A stretch of 64,000 nucleotides of DNA, from contig CAJTTI010000001.1 in assembly GCA_910579225.1 (NCBI GenBank), positions 1-64,000 of the forward strand. Direction: 5' to 3'. Numbering within the stretch: position 1 is the first letter of the stretch; every line of letters begins with the position of its first letter. Under the pieces are notes generated by a model. That model was not told the origin of the DNA. It worked only from the letters and a program-made list of their open reading frames with translations, and did not search any database. This document shows positions 25,055-33,565 of this stretch, piece after piece. Source of the stretch: an uncultured Lachnospiraceae bacterium. Lineage in GTDB: Bacteria; Bacillota; Clostridia; Lachnospirales; Lachnospiraceae. The position numbers and the translations under genes were made by a program.

Positions 25055-25912
25055 ATGAAAATAAAATATTCTGTGCAAAAAGCAGCAGTTAAACTATCGC
25101 TTCTGTTCCTTGGGGCAGTTTTCTGTGCGCCCCTTTTGTTTCTTGCCAGTGGTTCTGTGATGAGTCGTTATGAGCTTGGGGAAAGTCTGCTGCCTTTGAT
25201 GACAGATGGAGAAAACCTGATCACATGGAGATTTTTCCCGCTCTATCCAACTTTTGAGCACTACAGGAAGATCCTGTTCCAGACGCCTCAGTTTTTTATA
25301 GTCTTCTGGAATTCCATGAAGATTGTTATGTGGATCCTGACAGGACAGCTGTTTATTGCGGTTCCGGCAGCATGGGCGTTTGCCGTATACCCGTTCCGCT
25401 TCCGAAAGTTCTTGTTTACCATGTATATTGTATTGATGCTGATGCCGTTCCAGGTGACCATGTTGTCCAGTTATCTGGTACTGAATCGGCTGTCGCTGCT
25501 GAATACACATGGGGCGGTGATTCTGCCGGCAGTTTTTTCCACGTTTCCGGTATTTCTGATATACAGAGGCTTTTGTGATCTTCCCAAAGGACTGATGGAA
25601 GCGGCGCGTATTGACGGGGCGGGGGAATGGACGATCTTTGCAAGGCTTGGGCTTCCACTGGCATCCGGAGGAATTCTGTCTGCGGCAGTACTGGGATATC
25701 TGGAATACTGGAATCTGATTGAACAGCCTCTGGCATTTCTGGAAGATCAGTCTCTGTGGCCATTGTCTTTGTATCTGCCGGAAATTAGTCTGGAGCAGGC
25801 GGGGTATTCTTTTGTGGCCTCCGTCATTACATTGATTCCGGCAGTCTTTGTTTTCCTGTCAGGACGGGAATATCTGGAGCAGGGGATTGTGGCATCTGCT
25901 TTAAAGGAGTGA
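25055..25912 (+). CDS. Sugar-type ABC transporter permease (MalG/UgpE-like)
   Basis: About 285 residues. It has an N-terminal hydrophobic segment (LSLLFLGAVFCAPLLFLASG) and five more, with the EAA coupling loop EAARIDGAGEWTIFARLGLP at about residues 185-204. ATG at 25055 is preferred because CGGAGAG lies just upstream; an in-frame ATG at 25007 overlaps the previous stop. It would form the heterodimeric channel with the preceding permease. Confidence 0.88.
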   Translation: MKIKYSVQKAAVKLSLLFLGAVFCAPLLFLASGSVMSRYELGESLLPLMTDGENLITWRFFPLYPTFEHYRKILFQTPQFFIVFWNSMKIVMWILTGQLFIAVPAAWAFAVYPFRFRKFLFTMYIVLMLMPFQVTMLSSYLVLNRLSLLNTHGAVILPAVFSTFPVFLIYRGFCDLPKGLMEAARIDGAGEWTIFARLGLPLASGGILSAAVLGYLEYWNLIEQPLAFLEDQSLWPLSLYLPEISLEQAGYSFVASVITLIPAVFVFLSGREYLEQGIVASALKE

Positions 25913-25919
25913 GAAAGAG

Positions 25920-27647
25920 ATGGGGTTTTGGAACAGGCAGAAGAAGATATTGATGGGATTCGGCGCTTTTCTTGCTTTTATGTTTGTGTGTACGCTGGTA
26001 TCCCGGGCGGTCTATGCATCAAAGCTTCCTCAGGTGACAGTGGATACGCCCCGCAGGATGGCGCTGGACCATACAGTGAAAGCAGAAGGAATTGTACATC
26101 CGGGCAGGGAATACGCAGTGACAGCGCTGGCGGGACTTCGGGTCCGCACTGTTTATGCCAATGTCGGAGACCATGTGATGCCGGAAACGCTGCTGTTTGA
26201 TCTGGACATGGAGGATTTAAAGCAGAAGATACAGGAAAAAGAGCTGGAGATTAAAAAGTGCCAGCTTCAGATTGCGTCCATGGAACAGAACAGAAGCCTG
26301 GACACACAGAGACAAAAGACAGAGAATGAAAGGGCCCTGGAAGATTATGCCAGGGCGGATGCCCAGTCGGGAGAATCTCTTGCCCGGGCCCGGGAAGATC
26401 TGGAAGATGCGGAAGATGCCTATGATGATCACAAAGACCATGGGGTACAGACGACTCCGGAAGAAGAGCGGAAAGCACAGCAGGAGGCCTATGAGGAGTG
26501 GGTAAATAAAGGAACAGAACTTCAGAAAATTTTGGAAGATGCGAAGAAGAGATATGATGATGCACTGGAGGAAGTAAAGAGATTAGAAGCTTCCGGGGTA
26601 TCCCCGAATCCGGAATTACCAGAGGTTCCGTCTTCAGAGTCGTCCGAAGACGCAGGAGAGGGGGAAGCGGGAGATTCTGAAGAGAAACAGGAGGCAGCAG
26701 AGGAACAGGCGTTGCAGGAAGCACGCCGGGTTGCAGAGGAGGCCGGGAAACAGTGGGAAACTGCCGCTGCCGCTTATGAAGCACATATGAAAAATCCGGT
26801 GCAAAAGCCGGATTTCAGTGCAGAAGACGCTGAAGAATCTGCATGGAATTCGAAAAAAGAATCTTTAAAAGACGAGGTGGAAGCAGCCAGAAGGGCTCTT
26901 GAGGAGGCGGAAAAATCCAGATCCAACGTCTTGCTGGAAGAAGAGCGTAAGGTGGAGGATACGGAACAGGCAGCGGATACAGACAGCAGTCTGGAGGTTA
27001 TGAGGCTGGAGCTGTCCTCTCTGCAGACAGAACTGTCAGCTTACAAAAAGGTACAGGATGCTTCCGGACAGGTATATCCGGAAGCAGAGGGTATAGTTAC
27101 CAGGATTCAGGTGAGTCCGGGAGAACGGGTAGGAGACGGTGCAGCGCTGGTCTATGCGGATCTGACCAGCTCCATGCAGTTTCAGGTTTCTCTCAGTAAA
27201 GAACAGAAAAAATATGTCAATCAGGGTGATACGGCAGAACTTGTCCTGGGTAGTTCCGGGGCAAAGGAACTGAAAGTAGATTATGTGGCGGAGAATGATA
27301 TGAATCCGGAGCTTTATGATGCCCGTGTGTTTCTTCCGGACGGTACAGGCACCATCGGACAGAGCGGAAGCTTCCAGGTGAAGGCGCAGTCAGAAACCTT
27401 TTCCTGCTGCATTCCTCTGAATGCTCTGCATGTGGATTCTAATCAGCGGGAATTCGTATATATTGTAAGTGAGCGTGCCGGAATCCTGGGGACGGAGCTG
27501 GTGGCAGAGCAAATTTATGTAAAAGTTCTGGACCGGAATGACAGTTATGCAGCGATTGAAGAAGGTGTAATTGACCGGGAGACAGAGTTGATTGTAGGGA
27601 CGACCGAAGAGCTGGACGACCGGGTCGCGATCAGATATAAAGAATAA
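25920..27647 (+). CDS. HlyD/RND-type membrane fusion (adaptor) protein with long coiled coil
   Basis: 575 residues with one N-terminal membrane anchor (about 9-30). A first half-lipoyl/barrel part reads VKAEGIVHPGREYAVTALAG, VYANVGDHVMPETLLFDLD. A very long charged coiled-coil region covers about 95-370, with Glu/Ala-rich segments. A second lipoyl half follows (AEGIVTRIQVSPGERVGDGA) and then a beta-barrel domain. This is the architecture of adaptors for MacB-like or other export systems. It starts seven bases after the second permease gene stops, so it belongs to the same operon. An adaptor coupled to importer-type permeases and solute-binding lipoproteins is unusual. No MacB-type ATPase or permease is nearby. 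Confidence 0.82.
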   Translation: MGFWNRQKKILMGFGAFLAFMFVCTLVSRAVYASKLPQVTVDTPRRMALDHTVKAEGIVHPGREYAVTALAGLRVRTVYANVGDHVMPETLLFDLDMEDLKQKIQEKELEIKKCQLQIASMEQNRSLDTQRQKTENERALEDYARADAQSGESLARAREDLEDAEDAYDDHKDHGVQTTPEEERKAQQEAYEEWVNKGTELQKILEDAKKRYDDALEEVKRLEASGVSPNPELPEVPSSESSEDAGEGEAGDSEEKQEAAEEQALQEARRVAEEAGKQWETAAAAYEAHMKNPVQKPDFSAEDAEESAWNSKKESLKDEVEAARRALEEAEKSRSNVLLEEERKVEDTEQAADTDSSLEVMRLELSSLQTELSAYKKVQDASGQVYPEAEGIVTRIQVSPGERVGDGAALVYADLTSSMQFQVSLSKEQKKYVNQGDTAELVLGSSGAKELKVDYVAENDMNPELYDARVFLPDGTGTIGQSGSFQVKAQSETFSCCIPLNALHVDSNQREFVYIVSERAGILGTELVAEQIYVKVLDRNDSYAAIEEGVIDRETELIVGTTEELDDRVAIRYKE

Positions 27648-27669
27648 GACTGCCGCAAGAGACGCCTCT

Positions 27670-27714
27670 GTCCCGGCCTCAGCAATCCATATAGCATTGC
27701 TGAGGGGCCGGGAC
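27670..27714 (+). terminator. Strong GC hairpin at the end of the transporter operon
   Basis: GTCCCGGCCTCAGCAAT pairs with ATTGCTGAGGGGCCGGGAC (one bulge) around a nine-base loop. It lies between convergent genes and is well placed as an operon end, but no T tract follows, so it may act as an mRNA-stabilising hairpin or a Rho-assisted end. Confidence 0.5.
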
Positions 27715-27743
27715 GAGGAGTATTGCAGCAGTCTTTGTACAGG

Positions 27744-29153
27744 CTACTCCTGGCCGTTCCAGCAGTAGGTACAAAGTTTGCAGGGTTCAATGCCGATGGA
27801 GTCCAGCAGGTCATCCAGACGGTTGTACTGCAGGGAGGTAAAGTTCAGCTCTTTACGTGCTTCCTCTACCATGACTGCGTATTTCTCCGAATTGGGATCC
27901 GCATATTCTTTTAAAATTTCGTCCGGAACATCTTCTGTACCTTCAAGCCGGGAGATGATCCTTCTGGAAATCAGATCCATATCAGAACCGGAGCGTGAAA
28001 AATTCAAATATTTGCATCCATAAATCAGCGGCGGACAAGCCGGACGGATATGAACTTCCGTGGCGCCGCTCTGATACAGGAATTCGGTTGTTTCGCGAAG
28101 CTGAGTACCTCTGACGATGGAATCATCAATCAGGAGGAGGCTTTTACCTTTGATGAGCTGGTGAATCGGGAGCAGTTTCATCTTTGCGATCAGATTCCGC
28201 TTATTCTGGACTGTAGGCATAAAGGAGCGGGGCCAGGTAGGCGTATATTTTACAAAAGGTCTTGAAAATGGGATGCCTGACTGATTGGCATAGCCGACAG
28301 CGTGCGCTGTGCCGGAGTCAGGGACACCAGCCACAATATCCGGATGGGACTTGTCCCTGGCAGCCATCTTTGCTCCGCAGTTATAGCGCATCTGTTCTAC
28401 ATTGACACCTTCGTAGGAACTGGAAGGATACCCATAGTAGACCCAGAGAAATGTGCAGATTTTCATGTCTTTGTTGGGAGCGGCCAGGGTCCGGACTTCT
28501 TCCGGTGTGACGACGACAATCTCTCCGGCGCCCAGTTCTTTGTAGTCTTCATAACCCAGATTAAGATAGGCATAGCTCTCAAAGGTGATGCAGTAAGCGT
28601 CTTCCTTTTTGCCGATGATGACCGGGGTGCGGCCCATACGGTCTCTGGCGGCATAGATTCCTTTGGGTGTCATAAGCATCAGAGTCATGGAACCGTCGAT
28701 CAGTTCCTGGGCATAGCGGATGCCGTCGATCAGATTTTCCTTTTGGTTGATAACGGCAGCGACCAGTTCTGTGGGATTGATGTCTCCTCCGCTCATTTCC
28801 AGAAAATGAGTATTGCCGTTCTGATAGATCAGATTTGTGATTTCTTCGGTATTGTTAATTTTTCCTACAGTAGTAATGGCATATGTGCCATGATGAGAAC
28901 GGATGATCAGGGGCTGCGGTTCATAATCAGAGATACATCCGATTCCCAGATATCCTTTCATCTGTCTCATATCCTTATCAAACTTGGTACGAAAAGGTGC
29001 GTTTTCTATGTTATGAATGGCACGGTCAAATCCCTCCTTGCCATATACAGCCAACCCTCCGCGTCTTGTGCCAAGATGAGAATGATAGTCTGTTCCAAAA
29101 AAAAGGTCAAAGATACAGTCATTCTTTGACGCAACTCCAAAAAAGCCGCCCAT
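27744..29153 (-). CDS. Amidophosphoribosyltransferase (PurF)-like protein without the catalytic N-terminal cysteine
   Basis: 469 residues. An N-terminal class II glutamine amidotransferase fold starts MGGFFGVASKNDCIFDLFFG and YHSHLGTRRGGLAVYG, where true PurF has Cys-Gly-(Ile/Val)-Phe-Gly and GLxxLQHRGQE. The C-terminal phosphoribosyltransferase domain keeps the PRPP loop LLIDDSIVRGTQ at about residue 340, and the protein ends CKLCTYCWNGQE with cysteines suited to an iron-sulphur cluster. PurF makes phosphoribosylamine from PRPP and glutamine. Without the nucleophile this copy could use ammonia only or have another role. CAGGAGGATC precedes the ATG. It stands alone, not in a purine operon, so a second, canonical purF is expected elsewhere. 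Confidence 0.8.
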   Translation of the reverse strand: MGGFFGVASKNDCIFDLFFGTDYHSHLGTRRGGLAVYGKEGFDRAIHNIENAPFRTKFDKDMRQMKGYLGIGCISDYEPQPLIIRSHHGTYAITTVGKINNTEEITNLIYQNGNTHFLEMSGGDINPTELVAAVINQKENLIDGIRYAQELIDGSMTLMLMTPKGIYAARDRMGRTPVIIGKKEDAYCITFESYAYLNLGYEDYKELGAGEIVVVTPEEVRTLAAPNKDMKICTFLWVYYGYPSSSYEGVNVEQMRYNCGAKMAARDKSHPDIVAGVPDSGTAHAVGYANQSGIPFSRPFVKYTPTWPRSFMPTVQNKRNLIAKMKLLPIHQLIKGKSLLLIDDSIVRGTQLRETTEFLYQSGATEVHIRPACPPLIYGCKYLNFSRSGSDMDLISRRIISRLEGTEDVPDEILKEYADPNSEKYAVMVEEARKELNFTSLQYNRLDDLLDSIGIEPCKLCTYCWNGQE

Positions 29154-29259
29154 AAATGATCCTCCTGATAAAGTGCTGCTGTTCCGACGTATGTTAGCGG
29201 AACTGTTTTATAAGTCGTCTCTATTATAATGCGGCTTTCTGGAAAAGGAAAGAGTTTTT

Positions 29260-29454
29260 TTATTCCTCCGGTACAATGACGGCGGCAATGATGTAGAGGA
29301 TGATGCCACTGCCAACTCCACAGAAGGTCAGGATGGCCCACAGAAGCCGGATCAGTGTAGGATCAAGATTGAAATATTCGGCGATTCCTGCACATACGCC
29401 GCTGATCATCCGATCTGATGTTGATTTGATAAGTCTTTTATTCGTTTTCTCCAT
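29260..29454 (-). CDS. PspC-domain membrane protein
   Basis: 64 residues covering a single PspC domain: LIKSTSDRMISGVCAGIAEY, FNLDPTLIRLLWAILTFCGV and one hydrophobic helix ending IIAAVIVPEE. Small PspC proteins sit in the membrane and take part in envelope-stress responses. The start codon overlaps the end of the upstream gene by 17 bases, making it the last gene of the PadR operon. Confidence 0.9.
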   Translation of the reverse strand: MEKTNKRLIKSTSDRMISGVCAGIAEYFNLDPTLIRLLWAILTFCGVGSGIILYIIAAVIVPEE

Positions 29455-30457
29455 TATAATATGATTCCTCCGTAAAATTTAATTCTGCATTTCCTAATCC
29501 GCATGAGATCTGAATCTCCCGGTCAGCATCATGATGGATGTCCAGAAGGGAGCCTTCATCATGATGGACGCCGTGGTGAGGTTCCGAAAAATCATACAGA
29601 TGATGATCCAGATAGATGTTTCCAAGGGCAGCTTCCAGCTGGTAATTATAATCCGTCTCCCTTCCGGCAGCTGTAATTTCTGCATTGCCGACAGCGCAGT
29701 CCAGATTCAGAGCATTTCCGGCATATTTTGAGACGGTAATGCTTCCGGCTCCAATGGCAATATCTGCAGACTCAAAAGCCTGGATAAAATCTGCCGTGAA
29801 TTCTCCTGCGCCAGTGTCCACATCCAGTTCCTGGCAGGTCAGAGTTCCAATAGAGATATCTCCTGTACCGCTGTCAATATTCAGTTCATCGACCGATAAG
29901 CGAACTAAGGTGATATCTCCGACGCCAAGATCCAGGCTGATCTTCTGATACTGCAGTTCGGGCAGATACAGATCCAGAATAAGTGCCTGATTCATATTGC
30001 TGCCGATGGCAGAAGCAGGTCGGATATCTTCGAGAATCAGGGTATGGTCTTCCTGGCTGCATCGGAAATAATTCTTTGTGTTATCGGCAGCAATGGCGAT
30101 ATGGTCATTTGGATGCTGGTAGATATGGAGATCACACAGGCCAAGATCCATGGTCAGGCTGTCGACGTCCCAGAATTCGTAATATTCTTCCGCCCCGGAA
30201 AGGTTATTTCCGGAAAGCTCCTGCAGTTCTTCCGGTATGGATGGTACAGGCTCGGACAGAGGGTAAGTTTCCGCTTCCATCTGCGCTTCAGAGGCATTGG
30301 GCCGGGACGATTGGAGAAAGAGTCTTCCGGGCCAGTGTTCTGCATACATAAGGTCTGAAGGGGTCACACCCATTGCCAGGCCGACGCCAACTCCTGTGAT
30401 TCCGAACAGGAACAGAACCACGCTGGCAGCAATGCAGATTTTAAATAAGGGTCTCAT
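29438..30457 (-). CDS. DUF4097-type beta-helical protein with N-terminal membrane anchor
   Basis: 339 residues from ATG 30457, which overlaps the previous stop (ATGA). One hydrophobic segment lies at about 6-30 (ICIAASVVLFLFGITGVGVG). The C-terminal two thirds are short repeats of the DUF4097 kind (ISLDLGVGDITLVRLSVDEL, NIDSGTGDISIGTLTCQELD, GAGEFTADF), predicted to fold as a beta-helix outside the membrane. In Firmicutes it is commonly encoded with DUF1700 and PadR genes, as here. Molecular function is not established. Confidence 0.85.
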   Translation of the reverse strand: MRPLFKICIAASVVLFLFGITGVGVGLAMGVTPSDLMYAEHWPGRLFLQSSRPNASEAQMEAETYPLSEPVPSIPEELQELSGNNLSGAEEYYEFWDVDSLTMDLGLCDLHIYQHPNDHIAIAADNTKNYFRCSQEDHTLILEDIRPASAIGSNMNQALILDLYLPELQYQKISLDLGVGDITLVRLSVDELNIDSGTGDISIGTLTCQELDVDTGAGEFTADFIQAFESADIAIGAGSITVSKYAGNALNLDCAVGNAEITAAGRETDYNYQLEAALGNIYLDHHLYDFSEPHHGVHHDEGSLLDIHHDADREIQISCGLGNAELNFTEESYYNGENE

Positions 30458-31137
30458 TTTACAACACCTGCCTTTCTTAAAGGATAGCGGATAAGGGCCA
30501 CGATACATCGGATGCAAAGCGGAATCAGCGTTTTGAAGACCCAGATGGCCAACAGGAAGACGAGGATACCGAAGGAAAGAAGCAGGCATCCGACGCCGCC
30601 CAGTGTAACGCCGATACCAGGGCTGAAGAACAAGTTGTAGAATCCTGAACCGATCATTATGATACCGGTAAAGGGAAGTACAACAGCGGCTACGCCGATT
30701 CCGATGAACATGCCAACAATGCCGATCAGTACGGCAGCGACGATGATGAGCGGTATCATGCACAGCGGAACGATGACTGGCAGGAGCAGCAGGCAGAGCA
30801 AAAGGATGGACAGAAGTTTCCAGGGGTTATGTTCCTTCTTTTTCTGTGATGTGCCTGCCAGTGTTTCTTCACAGCAGTCTGAAGAAAGTTCCTGCGAATC
30901 CCGGAAACGTGCGTCTTCGTATCCACGTTCTGTATATTCGCCGTTCTCAGACATGCCTTCCCGGATGGTTCTGGCCACCTGAGCAGGGCTTCCAAGCTCG
31001 CCTATGACCTGCGCTTCATTTTCCGGACCTGCATCATCAAAATAGTCATTATAATACTGGACAGCTTCCTGCCGCTCGTTTTCCGGGAGGTCCTTGAGAA
31101 GCCGTTCCAGCATTTCCATAAATTGAATCCTATTCAT
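30454..31137 (-). CDS. DUF1700 membrane protein
   Basis: About 227 residues from ATG 31137. The N-terminus MNRIQFMEMLERLLKDLPEN, EAVQYYNDYFDDAG, EAQVIGELGSPAQVARTIRE is the typical DUF1700 (HAAS-like) helical domain. The second half has three to four hydrophobic segments rich in Gly, Ile and Val. The start overlaps the PadR stop by eight bases. Proteins with this domain partner with PadR regulators. Confidence 0.88.
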   Translation of the reverse strand: MNRIQFMEMLERLLKDLPENERQEAVQYYNDYFDDAGPENEAQVIGELGSPAQVARTIREGMSENGEYTERGYEDARFRDSQELSSDCCEETLAGTSQKKKEHNPWKLLSILLLCLLLLPVIVPLCMIPLIIVAAVLIGIVGMFIGIGVAAVVLPFTGIIMIGSGFYNLFFSPGIGVTLGGVGCLLLSFGILVFLLAIWVFKTLIPLCIRCIVALIRYPLRKAGVVK

Positions 31138-31456
31138 AATTCCCTCTCCCTGTAAATATATTGGTGATTTTTGCTGCATAAGTCTGCCATTCTGCAATGT
31201 ACAGATTTAACTGGGCGGTTCCTGCGTCTGTAATTTTATAATATCTGCGGTTCCTGCCCCCGTATTCCATGTCATATACTTCCAGACATCCATCCTTCAG
31301 AAGCCTGCGCAGGACTGGATACAGGGTGGATTCCGAGATCTCGATCACCTGCCGGACATCCTGGGTAATTTTATATCCGTAGGTTCCTTCTGCATCCATG
31401 GAAACGACAGCCAGTACAATAGCATCCAGGAGCGCCGCGCCTGTGTTAAATACCAT
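31130..31456 (-). CDS. PadR-family transcriptional regulator
   Basis: 108 residues from ATG 31456 (GAGGAGGAC upstream). The winged-helix domain shows LLDAIVLAVVSMDAEGTYGY, ISESTLYPVLRRLLKDGCLE and YGGRNRRYYKITDAG, all PadR hallmarks, with a short C-terminal helix for dimerisation. First gene of a four-gene operon (PadR, DUF1700, DUF4097, PspC), each overlapping the next. Autorepression is usual for the family. Confidence 0.92.
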   Translation of the reverse strand: MVFNTGAALLDAIVLAVVSMDAEGTYGYKITQDVRQVIEISESTLYPVLRRLLKDGCLEVYDMEYGGRNRRYYKITDAGTAQLNLYIAEWQTYAAKITNIFTGRGNYE

Positions 31457-31514
31457 GTTGTCCTCCTCATACTTTGGCAAATGCTGATTGATAACTTACT
31501 GTGTGATTTTATAA

Positions 31515-31544
31515 TATTATATTTTGTATAATATAGTATTGTCA
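31515..31544 (-). promoter_or_regulatory. Promoter of the PadR operon
   Basis: On the minus strand TTGACA (31544-31539), an 18-bp spacer and TATAAT (31520-31515), both perfect hexamers. AATACTAT is repeated directly on both sides of TTGAC, which would suit a PadR operator. Confidence 0.65.
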
Positions 31545-31609
31545 ATAGTATTAAGAGAATCTTAAGAAAGTTTCAAGATATATTTTTTGAAGAAAATATC
31601 ATTTTTCTA

Positions 31610-31640
31610 TTGACTCTCACCCTGATTCAGGGTTCATGAT
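31610..31640 (+). promoter_or_regulatory. MerR-type promoter with palindrome in a 19-bp spacer
   Basis: TTGACT (31610-31615) and CATGAT (31635-31640) are separated by 19 bp, longer than normal, and the spacer holds the perfect dyad ACCCTGATTCAGGGT (31619-31633). This layout is the signature of promoters untwisted by MerR regulators, and a merR-like gene follows at once. Confidence 0.75.
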
Positions 31641-31684
31641 AGAGGTATCAGATGTGAGAAACGGCCGAAAGGAGAACAAAAATC

Positions 31685-32359
31685 ATGAAAATTGGAGAGA
31701 TTGGGAAAAAAACGGGGCTGTCTGCCAGTAATATACGGTTTTATGAAAAGAAAGGCCTGCTGTGTCCGAAGAGGAGGCAGGAAAGTCAGTATCGGGAATA
31801 CGAAGAGGAGGAGGTAAGGCGGTTAAAAGAGATCATGTTGCTTCGGAGACTGGGAATATCGGTAGAAAGTATTTACCTGATGTATGAGGGACAGGCGGAG
31901 TATGGGGAATTACTGAAGCGTCAGGAGATCGAACTGAAAGAACAGGTGGAGATGCTGATGGGGTCTCTGGAACTTTGCAGGATCCTGAAGGAGAAAGAAC
32001 CGCTTCAGGAGTTGGATGTGGATCAGTGGCTGAATTATATTCACACAGAAGAAGAAAATGGAAAGAAATTTGCAGCTGTGGGAGAAATTTTGGAAGACCT
32101 GGCAGAATATTCAAAACTGGCTTCATTTCGCTATGATCCATATATGGGAAGGTTTTTCAGGAAAAAAGGTGTGGTGACAACACTGGTACTATTGGTTATT
32201 CTGGCGCTTCTGATGGCAGCAGTTTCTTCGGTTCTGGCAGGCGGAGGGGTACTTGGACGAAGTGTGATCGGGTTCTGGATGCTGTATTTTTTGGGTCTTG
32301 GTCTTGGTTTTTTCTGGTTTCGGAGAGGACGTAAGAGAGAAGAGGAGGAAGAAAGATGA
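31685..32359 (+). CDS. MerR-family regulator with C-terminal membrane segments
   Basis: 224 residues. The N-terminal MerR winged helix is clear (MKIGEIGKKTGLSASNIRFY, EKKGLLCPKR, EVRRLKEIMLLRRLGISVES), followed by a coiled-coil dimerisation helix at about 75-110. Unusually for MerR, the C-terminus has two hydrophobic segments (VVTTLVLLVILALLMAAVSS and FWMLYFLGLGLGFFWF), so the regulator is probably membrane-tethered. AAAGGAG precedes the ATG, and the stop overlaps the next start (ATGA). It probably controls its own operon through the 19-bp spacer promoter. Confidence 0.85.
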   Translation: MKIGEIGKKTGLSASNIRFYEKKGLLCPKRRQESQYREYEEEEVRRLKEIMLLRRLGISVESIYLMYEGQAEYGELLKRQEIELKEQVEMLMGSLELCRILKEKEPLQELDVDQWLNYIHTEEENGKKFAAVGEILEDLAEYSKLASFRYDPYMGRFFRKKGVVTTLVLLVILALLMAAVSSVLAGGGVLGRSVIGFWMLYFLGLGLGFFWFRRGRKREEEEER

Positions 32360-32904
32360 ATCAGGTGGTTATGATATTTGGAAAGTTGCTGGAGGTGTTT
32401 TACAGTTGTACGGGAGATTACGGAGCCGCCATTGTCTGCCTGACCGTATTCGTAAAGCTTTGTCTTCTGCCTCTGTATGCGAGGCAGAGGAAGAGGGTGG
32501 AAGCGCAGCAGGCAGGAGGTGTGGGAAGCTGTCTGGTTCTGTTTCTGACGCTTCCGGTGTTGACTGGTCTGTATCGTACTGTACTGACCGGGGCTCCTGT
32601 GGGCAGCAGATTGTGTCCCTGGGTCGTCTCGCTTCTGGCCAGGGATCCGTACGGAATCCTGCCGGCCCTGTCCGCAGCAATGCAGCTTCTTCCGCAGCTC
32701 TATCCGTACCTGAGGTTTTTCAGAGAACTGAACATTCCTAAAGCACCGAAAGGGATGGTACTGTCTTCTGTTGTAATGATTTTTCTGATTTGTCTTCCTC
32801 TGCCGGCGGCAGTGGGACTCTATTACGTGACTGCTGGGATTTTCTCAGCAATAGAGCAGGCGGTGAGAAACGGAGCAAGGGTATATCGGCTGCGCGCTGG
32901 CTGA
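32356..32904 (+). CDS. Short YidC/Oxa1-like membrane protein
   Basis: 182 residues, shorter than a housekeeping YidC. The order of segments matches the family core: GDYGAAIVCLTVFVKLCLLP with LYARQRKR, later FLTLPVLTGLYRTVLTG, and a last pair ending LPAAVGLYYVTAGIFSAIEQ, equivalent to the YidC PAGLxLYWxxxNxFxxxQ motif. The conserved Arg in the groove cannot be placed with certainty. YidC/Oxa1 proteins insert and fold membrane proteins. Coupling to a membrane-bound MerR regulator suggests a specialised insertase or a sensor of insertion stress. Confidence 0.7.
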   Translation: MNQVVMIFGKLLEVFYSCTGDYGAAIVCLTVFVKLCLLPLYARQRKRVEAQQAGGVGSCLVLFLTLPVLTGLYRTVLTGAPVGSRLCPWVVSLLARDPYGILPALSAAMQLLPQLYPYLRFFRELNIPKAPKGMVLSSVVMIFLICLPLPAAVGLYYVTAGIFSAIEQAVRNGARVYRLRAG

Positions 32905-32914
32905 CAGGTGTGAA

Positions 32915-33565
32915 TTATGAAAGGAGCGTATCCCAGAAGAAGGCAGACCAGTACGGCTGCAGAAAAAATTGCTGCAGAAATAAAAGGATCAGATATCCCC
33001 ACTGCCCATGCTGTTCTTCATAATCATTTTCAATATTAAAGGGAAGGTGCAGCCGCAGGGTTTTCTCTGCCAGACGAACCAGCAAGTATCCGATCCCTGC
33101 TCCAAGGAGATTGGTGATCAGGTCGTCAATATCCGTTGTGCGGAATGTAAACACCTGTGCAATTTCGATAAATACTGTTAGAAAACAGCAGAATCCTAAC
33201 ACATGCTTCCAGTCCCTGTATTCGTCAAAAAGCAGCGGAAGCAGAAATCCTACAGGGAGAAATAAAAGAATGTTAAGCAGATACTGCATGGGACTGCTCA
33301 GAATATCTGCCATAGGAATGAAATTGAAAGTAAAGTCCAGACCACAGTCTTTGATATCCGGAATACCGGTCACAGAATAGATTCCTGTCAATGTACAGAT
33401 ATAGAGTAGTAAAAACGGCGTATGGAGGCTTAAAAGTCTCCTGCCGGATAATCTCAGGCTCAAAAGAACTGCCGGGGTCAGAAGGAGCATGCTGGACAGA
33501 CAATCCATGCCGATACCCCAAAATCTTGTTAAATACATCTCATTTCTCCTTTGTCTGGATTTCAT
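32915..33565 (-). CDS. VanZ-like membrane protein
   Basis: About 207-216 residues with five or six hydrophobic segments. The VanZ signature is clear: NILLFLPVGFLLPLLF, then CCFLTVFIEIAQVFTFRTTD and IDDLITNLLGAGIGYLLV. The family includes the teicoplanin-resistance protein VanZ, but most chromosomal members have no proven role. The start is uncertain: ATG 33565 has no good ribosome site, while ATG 33538 has AAAGGAG unusually close. Confidence 0.82.
   Translation of the reverse strand: MKSRQRRNEMYLTRFWGIGMDCLSSMLLLTPAVLLSLRLSGRRLLSLHTPFLLLYICTLTGIYSVTGIPDIKDCGLDFTFNFIPMADILSSPMQYLLNILLFLPVGFLLPLLFDEYRDWKHVLGFCCFLTVFIEIAQVFTFRTTDIDDLITNLLGAGIGYLLVRLAEKTLRLHLPFNIENDYEEQHGQWGYLILLFLQQFFLQPYWSAFFWDTLLS

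Noticed and set aside
25920..27647. HlyD-like gene considered as part of a MacAB-type exporter
   Set aside because: No MacB-type ATPase or FtsX-like permease is adjacent; the only permeases are of the sugar-import type upstream. It is kept as an adaptor of unknown partner.
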